From assembly GCA_027625225.1 (NCBI GenBank), contig JAQBWG010000012.1:1-20028 (forward strand): 20,028 nucleotides of DNA, written 5' to 3'. Numbering within the stretch: position 1 is the stretch's first letter; each line of letters begins with the position of its first letter. Shown one piece after another: positions 15,249-20,028 of this stretch. The stretch is from Chloroflexota bacterium. Lineage in GTDB: Bacteria; Chloroflexota; Dehalococcoidia; Lucifugimonadales; VGZR01. Position numbers and translations under genes: made by a program. The notes under the pieces are model-generated. The model was not told where the DNA came from, did no database searches, and worked only from the letters and a program-made list of their open reading frames with translations.

Positions 15249-16286
15249 ATGGCTACACAAACAGAACAACAGGTACGTAAACTCACCTACGTACAGGCAT
15301 TCAATGAAGTGCTCGCCCAGGAGATGGAGCGCGACGAGAACGTCATCGTCATCGGCGAAGACGTCGCTGGCGGTGGAGGCAAAGAGGGCTTCGAAGAAGC
15401 CTGGGGCGGCCCTTTCAAACTCACCCAGGGCCTGTACAAGAAATTCGGCCCGACGCGCATTCTCGATACCCCCATCGCCGAAAACGGCTTCATCGGCGCA
15501 GCTGTCGGCGCGGCGGCCACCGGCCTTCGCCCCGTTGCCGACCTCATGTTCGTCGGCTTTATTGGGGTGTGCGGCGACCAGATTTTCAACAATGCCGCGA
15601 AGATGCACTACATGTTCGGCGGAAAAGTGAAACTGCCGCTCACCATCATCACCGCTACCGGCGCAGGCGTCGGCTCGGCTGCTCAGCACTCCGAGAGCCT
15701 GTATTCCATGTTCGCCCACATGCCTGGTCTCAAGTGCGTTGTGCCGTCCAATCCCTACAACGCCAAGGGCCTGATGGCTGCAGCCATTCGCGATGACGAT
15801 CCGGTTATCGTCTTCAACCACAAGCTGCTCATGGGCGGTATCGGCGGCGGCCAGCACGTACCGAAAGACCCCTACATCGTTCCCATCGGTAAGGCCAACG
15901 TCTCTCGTGAAGGCACAGACGTGACTCTGGTGGGTATCGGCTACACGACCTACCAGTGCCTGCAGGCAGCGGACGAGCTTGAACAGCAAGGTTACTCCGT
16001 TGAGGTTATCGACCTCTTATCCGTTTCCCCGATGGACGACGAAGCAATCCTCAACTCGGTAAAGAAGACGCGGAAGATTGTCATCGTCGACGAAGACTAC
16101 CCCCGCTGCAGCGTTGCCTCCGACATCTCCGCCCTCGTTGCCGAACAGGCCTTCGACATACTCGACGCTCCGCCCAAGCGGGTCATGGCGCCGCACACAT
16201 CGGTGCCTTACAGTCCCGTTCTCGAAGACCTTTTCATTCCGTCTAAGGAGCGCATCGTCGAGGCCGCACTGGAAGTAATGGAGTAA
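15249..16286 (+). CDS. 2-oxoacid dehydrogenase E1 component, beta subunit, first copy
   Basis: A 345-residue E1 beta subunit. Landmarks: VIVIGEDVAG (Glu37), KKFGPTRILDTPIAENGFIG with the cofactor-activating Glu78, FIGVCGDQIFNNAAKMHYMFGG, the active-site histidine in GSAAQHSES, and the C-terminal transketolase-like domain VTLVGIGYTTYQCL and DEDYPRCSVASDISALVAEQ. It pairs with the E1 alpha just upstream to form the alpha2beta2 decarboxylase. The start is firm: AGGAGG at 15237-15242 lies 6 nt before the ATG. A strong hairpin follows the stop, after which comes a close paralogue of this gene. Confidence 0.93.
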   Translation: MATQTEQQVRKLTYVQAFNEVLAQEMERDENVIVIGEDVAGGGGKEGFEEAWGGPFKLTQGLYKKFGPTRILDTPIAENGFIGAAVGAAATGLRPVADLMFVGFIGVCGDQIFNNAAKMHYMFGGKVKLPLTIITATGAGVGSAAQHSESLYSMFAHMPGLKCVVPSNPYNAKGLMAAAIRDDDPVIVFNHKLLMGGIGGGQHVPKDPYIVPIGKANVSREGTDVTLVGIGYTTYQCLQAADELEQQGYSVEVIDLLSVSPMDDEAILNSVKKTRKIVIVDEDYPRCSVASDISALVAEQAFDILDAPPKRVMAPHTSVPYSPVLEDLFIPSKERIVEAALEVME

Positions 16287-16311
16287 CCTCTAGTTTTTTT
16301 GGACACAGCTG

Positions 16312-16353
16312 ACAGGGAAACCCTTTCAAACGAAAGGGTTTCCCTGTTCTTTC
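16312..16353 (+). terminator. Perfect 16-bp hairpin between the two E1 beta genes
   Basis: The arms 16312-16327 and 16332-16347 are perfectly complementary over 16 bp around an AAAC loop, followed by TCTTTC. A run of seven T lies upstream of the stem at 16294-16300, not downstream. The shape suits a terminator or attenuator, or an RNA-stabilising element separating E1 alpha/beta1 from beta2/E2. The weak downstream T tract makes complete termination uncertain. Confidence 0.7.
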
Positions 16354-16375
16354 ACGAATCAGATTTGGGATAGGC

Positions 16376-17407
16376 ATGGCACAGACGAAAACAAGAAACC
16401 TCACATTTGTACAGGCCATCAACGAAGGCATCCGCCAGGAACTGGAACGCGACCCCAACGTCATTGTGATGGGTGTGGACGTCGCAGGCGCGGCGGGTAA
16501 GGCAGACCAGGGTTTCATTGACCACTTCGGCGGCTCCTTCGGCATGACCAAAGGGCTCATCCAGAAGTTCGGTCCCGAACGAATCCTCGATACCCCCATT
16601 GCCGAGAACGGCTTTATCGGAGCTGGCGTGGGCGCGGCCGCTACCGGACTCCGGCCACTGGTTGACCTCATGTTCGCCGGCTTCGTTGGCGTTGCCGGAG
16701 ACCAGATTTTCAACAATGCTGCCAAGATGCACTACATGTTCGGTGGAAAAGTGAAGATTCCTCTCACCATCCAGTGTCAGACCAGCGCCGGACACGGCTC
16801 GGCGGCCCAGCACTCGGAGACACTGTACGCACTCTTTACTCACATGCCAGGCCTCAAGTGCGTCGTGCCCTCAGACCCCTACACAGCAAAGGGACTGGAA
16901 ATCGCCGCCATCCGCGACGACGACCCTGTCATCATCTTCCAGAGCATCACCCTTATGGGCATGAACTTCGACGTCAACGTCCCTGAAGAACCCTACACCC
17001 TGCCCATCGGCAAGGCCCGCATCGTGAAAGAAGGCACCGATGTAACCCTGATTGGCATTGGCCTTACCACCCAGATTTGTTTGCAGGCAGCAAAGCAACT
17101 GGAGAAACAGGGCTACTCCGCCGAAGTTGTTGATTTGCTATCGCTATCGCCGCTCGACGAAGAGGCTATCCTCGAATCGGTAAGAAAGACCCGAAAAATC
17201 GTCATCACCGACGAAGACTACCCTCGCTGCAGCGTCTCCTCCGACATCTCCGCACTCGTCGCCGAACAGGCCTTCGATATCCTCGACGCCCCCCCTGTTC
17301 GAGTGACCGCGCCGCACGCCTCCGTACCCTACAGCCCGGTGCTGGAAGAGGCATACTTAATCAGCGAGACCAAGGTGCTTCAGGCAGCGATGAGTCTTCT
17401 GGAATAA
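16376..17407 (+). CDS. 2-oxoacid dehydrogenase E1 component, beta subunit, second copy
   Basis: A 343-residue paralogue of the E1 beta gene directly upstream; by eye the two agree at well over half of positions. Shared are DTPIAENGFIG (catalytic Glu77), DQIFNNAAKMHYMFGG, GSAAQHSET and DEDYPRCSVSSDISALVAEQ. A clear difference is VIVMGVDVAG: the conserved GED glutamate of copy one (Glu37) is Val34 here. The stretch after it and the segment FQSITLMGMNFDVNVPEE also diverge, suggesting a changed cofactor or substrate environment. The ribosome site is weak (GGGA at 16367-16370). It may replace copy one in an alternative E1, act with the same alpha subunit, or be partly inactive. No second alpha subunit is adjacent. 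Confidence 0.92.
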   Translation: MAQTKTRNLTFVQAINEGIRQELERDPNVIVMGVDVAGAAGKADQGFIDHFGGSFGMTKGLIQKFGPERILDTPIAENGFIGAGVGAAATGLRPLVDLMFAGFVGVAGDQIFNNAAKMHYMFGGKVKIPLTIQCQTSAGHGSAAQHSETLYALFTHMPGLKCVVPSDPYTAKGLEIAAIRDDDPVIIFQSITLMGMNFDVNVPEEPYTLPIGKARIVKEGTDVTLIGIGLTTQICLQAAKQLEKQGYSAEVVDLLSLSPLDEEAILESVRKTRKIVITDEDYPRCSVSSDISALVAEQAFDILDAPPVRVTAPHASVPYSPVLEEAYLISETKVLQAAMSLLE

Positions 17408-17438
17408 GATTAAATAACCTTTTAGAAAACAGCTAAAC

Positions 17439-17462
17439 ACTTTTTGGACAACTTTTTAGACA
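17439..17462 (+). repeat. Two tandem 12-nt repeats before the E2 gene
   Basis: ACTTTTTGGACA at 17439-17450 is followed at once by ACTTTTTAGACA at 17451-17462, differing at one base. A related TTTTTTTGGACACAG occurs at 16294-16308, just after the first E1 beta gene. The rest of the 87-nt gap is AT-rich and ends with GGGAG, the E2 ribosome site. It may be a regulator site or a trace of the E1 beta duplication. Confidence 0.4.
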
Positions 17463-17494
17463 CCGCCGTAAAGGCGCCCATAGGGAGATAAATC

Positions 17495-18712
17495 ATGGCA
17501 ACCCCGATAGTTATGCCCAAGCTTGGGATGGTGATGGCCGAAGGAATCGTGGCCAAGTGGCGTAAGAACCATGGCGACGAAGTGAAACAGGGCGAAGTCA
17601 TCGCCGATATCGAGACTGAGAAGATTAGTTACGAGCTTGAGGCCACCGAATCCGGCAAACTCCACACCCTTGCCAAAGATGGCGACACGGTCGAAGTCTA
17701 CGGACTCGTAGGCTATCTTCTCGCCGAGGGTGAAGAGGTTCCCGCTGCACCGCCCTCCAAGTCCTCAGCTTCAGCACCGGGCGGCTCCTCGACACCCGCC
17801 CGGCCCCAGCGTCAGGCCGCAGCCCGTATCGAACGCCAGCCCGGCGCGGACGTACCCTCCACACCCGGCGCACGCAAGCTTGCCGCCAAGCTCGCCGTAG
17901 ACCTGTCCAAGGTCGAAGGCACCGGACCGCGCGGTCGCGTCGTCGAAGTAGACGTCCAGGGCTTCAAAGACAAGGGAGGGGCATCATCGGCACCCGCCGC
18001 TCCGGCAGCGCCCGCCGGACCGCCTCCCGGACTGCCGGAGCCGTCCAAGACCGTCCCTATGGGCGGAATGCGCAAGGGCATCGCCGAACACATGCGCTCC
18101 AGCATCCAGACCACCGCTCAGCTCACCTTCACGCTTGAAGTGGACATCACTGACATGGCCCGCAAGCGCAAGGAAGCCACTCGCAGCTCCGGAACGACCC
18201 TTACCAACCCGCATGTCCTTATCAAAGCCTGTGCCATCGCACTACAAAAAGTGCCGCAGCTCAACACCATCCTCGCCGGCGGCAAAATCCTGCACTTCGA
18301 CCAGATAAACATGGGTGTAGCCGTGGCCCTGCCCGAAGGACTCATCGTCCCTGTCATCAAAGGCATCCAGGACATGAGCGTCTTTGATATCGCCAAGACC
18401 GCCCACGACCTCACCAGCCGCGCCAAGGACGGCAAGATTACGCCAGACGAAGTCACCGGCGGTACTTTCACCATCAGCGTCATTCCCACCGTGGACACCT
18501 TCACGCCCATCCTGAACCGTGGCCAGTCCGCTATCCTCGGTGTCGGCGGAGCCAAGAACAAGCCAGCCGTGGTGAACGGCGAAATCGTCGCCCGTGAATT
18601 CGTCACCCTCAACCTCACCGTCGATCATCAGACCGTTGACGGCGCAGTGGCTGCCAGCTTCATGAAAGCGTTACAGGACGCCATCGAAAAACCCGATGCC
18701 CTGTTTGAGTAA
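17495..18712 (+). CDS. 2-oxoacid dehydrogenase E2, lipoyl acyltransferase
   Basis: A 405-residue dihydrolipoamide acyltransferase that accepts the acyl group from E1 and passes it to CoA. An N-terminal lipoyl domain (1 to about 78) carries the lipoylated lysine K43 in IETEKISYE. An Ala/Pro/Ser linker leads to a peripheral subunit-binding domain (about 121-157; TPGARKLAAKLAVDLSKVEGTGPRGRVVEVDV). A second Ala/Pro linker precedes the catalytic domain (about 185-405), which ends in DHQTVDG (377-383) with catalytic H378 and D382. It has one lipoyl domain, as in acetoin and Gram-positive pyruvate complexes. GGGAG at 17483-17487 sets the ATG. E3 (lipoamide dehydrogenase) is not in the window. The next gene starts 2 nt after the stop. 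Confidence 0.94.
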   Translation: MATPIVMPKLGMVMAEGIVAKWRKNHGDEVKQGEVIADIETEKISYELEATESGKLHTLAKDGDTVEVYGLVGYLLAEGEEVPAAPPSKSSASAPGGSSTPARPQRQAAARIERQPGADVPSTPGARKLAAKLAVDLSKVEGTGPRGRVVEVDVQGFKDKGGASSAPAAPAAPAGPPPGLPEPSKTVPMGGMRKGIAEHMRSSIQTTAQLTFTLEVDITDMARKRKEATRSSGTTLTNPHVLIKACAIALQKVPQLNTILAGGKILHFDQINMGVAVALPEGLIVPVIKGIQDMSVFDIAKTAHDLTSRAKDGKITPDEVTGGTFTISVIPTVDTFTPILNRGQSAILGVGGAKNKPAVVNGEIVAREFVTLNLTVDHQTVDGAVAASFMKALQDAIEKPDALFE

Positions 18713-18714
18713 CC

Positions 18715-19239
18715 ATGAGCGTCTCTCTGGTCATACGGACGTTCACTGCAGAGGACGCCGCTGAGAATCAACGACTACGTCTAAGGGCGCTCATCGAACA
18801 CCCGGAGGCCTTTTCATCTTCCTACGAGAAGGAAAGCAAGGCGACACTTGAGCAGGTAGCTGAAAAGCTTGGCGGCATTGCCAAATCACAGGACGAGTTC
18901 ATCCTCGGCGCATTCAAAGGTATTCAGCTTGTAGGTATGGTAGGGTTCTACCGCGAATTGATGGACAAAGAGCGTCACAAAGGATTCCTCTGGGGTATGT
19001 ACGTAGCCCCAGAGGCTAGAAGCCACAAGGTGGGAAGAAAGCTACTACAGGAGTTGATTAAACGAGCCGGTTCGCTCGTTGGGCTGACACAGATAAGAAC
19101 CGGTGTAGTAACTACGAATGAAGCCGCGCGGAACCTCTATAAGCAGCTGGGCTTTGAGAGCTATGGCATCGAAAAGAATGCCCTATATGTGAACGGAAAC
19201 TACTACGATATGGATCTGCTGGTCCTAGGGTTGAGATAG
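18715..19239 (+). CDS. GNAT family N-acetyltransferase
   Basis: A 174-residue GNAT protein. It starts VSLVIRTFTAEDAAENQRLR; then comes a helical region with HPEAFSSSYEKE, typical of the subgroup resembling aminoglycoside or spermidine-type acetyltransferases. Strand 4 and the CoA loop read WGMYVAPEARSHKVGRKLL, and the C-terminal part has VVTTNEAARNLYKQLGFESYG. Acetyl-CoA would be the donor; the acceptor is unknown. It begins 2 nt after the E2 stop without a clear ribosome site, so it is probably translated by coupling on the dehydrogenase mRNA. The lipoprotein gene starts one base after its stop. It is not a close relative of the GNAT gene at 12428. Confidence 0.88.
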   Translation: MSVSLVIRTFTAEDAAENQRLRLRALIEHPEAFSSSYEKESKATLEQVAEKLGGIAKSQDEFILGAFKGIQLVGMVGFYRELMDKERHKGFLWGMYVAPEARSHKVGRKLLQELIKRAGSLVGLTQIRTGVVTTNEAARNLYKQLGFESYGIEKNALYVNGNYYDMDLLVLGLR

Positions 19240-19240
19240 T

Positions 19241-20028
19241 ATGAAACAAGTACACAGAGTCTTTTTCATAGTTTTCGTGCTACTGACATCCTTGTTTGCT
19301 CTCACCGCATGTACCGACCCCGCGCCCACGCAGGTCGCCCGTGAGACGTCCACGCCACAAACTGGGTTGCAAGAGCCCACCATGCTGACCGACGACACGC
19401 CGACCCCGTCTACGCCCACGGCAACCGCGACGCAGCCGCCGAGCCCCACGCCATCGCCAGTCTCCACCGCCACCAGCACTGCGGTGCCGACGGCTACAGC
19501 CATACCCACGTCTACGCCAAGACCATCGCCGTCGCCTACCCCGACACCGCACCCCACCCGCACGCCCACCCCGATACCCACGCCGACGCCGTCACCCACA
19601 CCGTCGCCTACCCCAACACCTAGTCCGACTCCCATACCTGCGCCGGTAGGCCAGCGATCGCTGCACGACCGTCCTGACGACGTCACCGGCTATCAGATTC
19701 ACGTGCTTTATGTGTTGCCCTCCAACGGCGGAGACTTAAGCCTTGATACCACTGGAGCGCTCGAACGCTCCGTCAACGCCATGCAAAATTGGATGACATC
19801 CCAGACTACCGGGCGACGGCTCGGTTTCGATACATACCAGAACACTCTTGATGTGACATTCTTCCGTCTCTCCAGAACCGATGCCGATGTCCGGGCCAAT
19901 GGCATAACTTCCCAGCAGCAACTGAACGTCGAACTGATAGCGGCAGGATTTGACAAACCCAACAGGCTGTACGTGGTCTACTACGGCGGCAATATGGATG
20001 GAGGCTTTTGTGGAAGAGGCACCTATCC
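19241..20028 (+). CDS. Secreted lipoprotein with Thr-Pro linker, C-terminus outside window
   Basis: The frame is open from ATG 19241 to the right edge, giving at least 262 residues. It begins with a lipoprotein signal: MKQVHRV, a hydrophobic core, then the lipobox LTAC with the lipidated Cys24. Residues about 26-136 form a low-complexity Thr/Pro/Ser linker of TPTP and SPTP units, a cell-wall or surface spacer common in Chloroflexota and other monoderms. From about 148 a globular domain begins: YQIHVLYVLPSNGGDLSLDT, QNWMTSQTTGRRLGFDTYQN, VTFFRLSRTDADV, and LYVVYYGGNMDGGFCGRGTY at the edge. I do not recognise a named family; a secreted enzyme such as a metallopeptidase is possible, but no catalytic motif is visible. 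It starts 1 nt after the GNAT stop. Confidence 0.8.
   Translation, partial: MKQVHRVFFIVFVLLTSLFALTACTDPAPTQVARETSTPQTGLQEPTMLTDDTPTPSTPTATATQPPSPTPSPVSTATSTAVPTATAIPTSTPRPSPSPTPTPHPTRTPTPIPTPTPSPTPSPTPTPSPTPIPAPVGQRSLHDRPDDVTGYQIHVLYVLPSNGGDLSLDTTGALERSVNAMQNWMTSQTTGRRLGFDTYQNTLDVTFFRLSRTDADVRANGITSQQQLNVELIAAGFDKPNRLYVVYYGGNMDGGFCGRGTY
19380..19640 (+). repeat. Low-complexity Thr-Pro/Ser-Pro coding repeat
   Basis: A stretch of ACG/ACC/ACA CCG/CCC/CCT codons encodes the linker of the lipoprotein. The + strand is very C-rich and the - strand G-rich. The repeat is degenerate at codon third positions, so it is held by protein selection rather than recent slippage. Confidence 0.7.

Noticed and set aside
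14346..15989. A 547-codon open frame on the minus strand across E1 alpha and E1 beta copy one
   Set aside because: It is antisense to two firmly identified genes, has no domain resemblance and no ribosome site; such frames arise from GC-rich third positions.
19380..19640. Possible CRISPR or tandem-repeat array
   Set aside because: The repeats are irregular codon-level Thr-Pro units in an open reading frame, without equal spacers or constant repeat sequence.
19225..19686. Minus-strand frame rich in Gly and Val repeats
   Set aside because: It is the mirror of the Thr-Pro linker codons of the lipoprotein on the plus strand; low complexity without any supporting signal.
1..20028. Mobile element, prophage or defence island
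   Set aside because: No transposase, integrase, terminal inverted repeats, tRNA-type attachment site or recognised defence gene is visible; the SbcC here looks like the housekeeping repair type.

Overview
The window is dense, bacterial, GC-rich DNA with almost no non-coding space. Gene content suggests a Chloroflexota (Dehalococcoidia-like) chromosome: a lipoprotein with a long Thr-Pro linker, a FlaI/VirB11-like ATPase, a Rad50-like SbcC of about 856 residues, a CocE-type hydrolase, small ester-cyclase-like proteins, and a Gram-positive-style 2-oxoacid dehydrogenase cluster. Several starts appear to be TTG, and -10 boxes sit close to or directly in front of start codons. The phylum assignment is inference; no rRNA or other marker gene that would settle it is present.

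Region 1 (1-5886, + strand): the 3' end of a CocE/NonD hydrolase, closed by a strong terminator hairpin. Then comes a tight run of five genes: a heterodimeric ABC exporter (two half-transporters overlapping by ATGA), two NTF2-fold ester-cyclase-like proteins, and a DUF488 protein that has no ordinary start codon in frame. Region 2 (5891-12292, - strand): read from right to left, ribosomal protein L25 (CTC type), a VWA-domain protein with an intact MIDAS, a FlaI/VirB11-like ATPase with a degenerate P-loop, and SbcC/Rad50 with Walker A, zinc hook and ABC signature intact. Region 3 (12428-14065): a GNAT acetyltransferase and an SDR oxidoreductase on +, facing a small zinc-ribbon protein on -. Region 4 (14235-20028, + strand): a 2-oxoacid dehydrogenase cluster encoding E1 alpha, E1 beta, a perfect 16-bp hairpin, a second E1 beta paralogue, and the lipoyl E2. 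It is followed by another GNAT protein and a lipoprotein that runs off the right edge.

The 2-oxoacid dehydrogenase genes should work together: E1 alpha/beta decarboxylates a 2-oxoacid with thiamine diphosphate and passes the acyl group to the lipoyl arm of E2. The E3 reductase is not encoded here. The two exporter halves fit the known asymmetric heterodimer pattern, with one consensus and one degenerate ATP site. I do not see a clearly new defence or mobile system. The best leads are the tandem E1 beta pair with an altered conserved glutamate and an intervening hairpin, the degenerate FlaI-like ATPase with a palindrome in its leader, the DUF488 start problem, and the uncharacterised globular part of the terminal lipoprotein.
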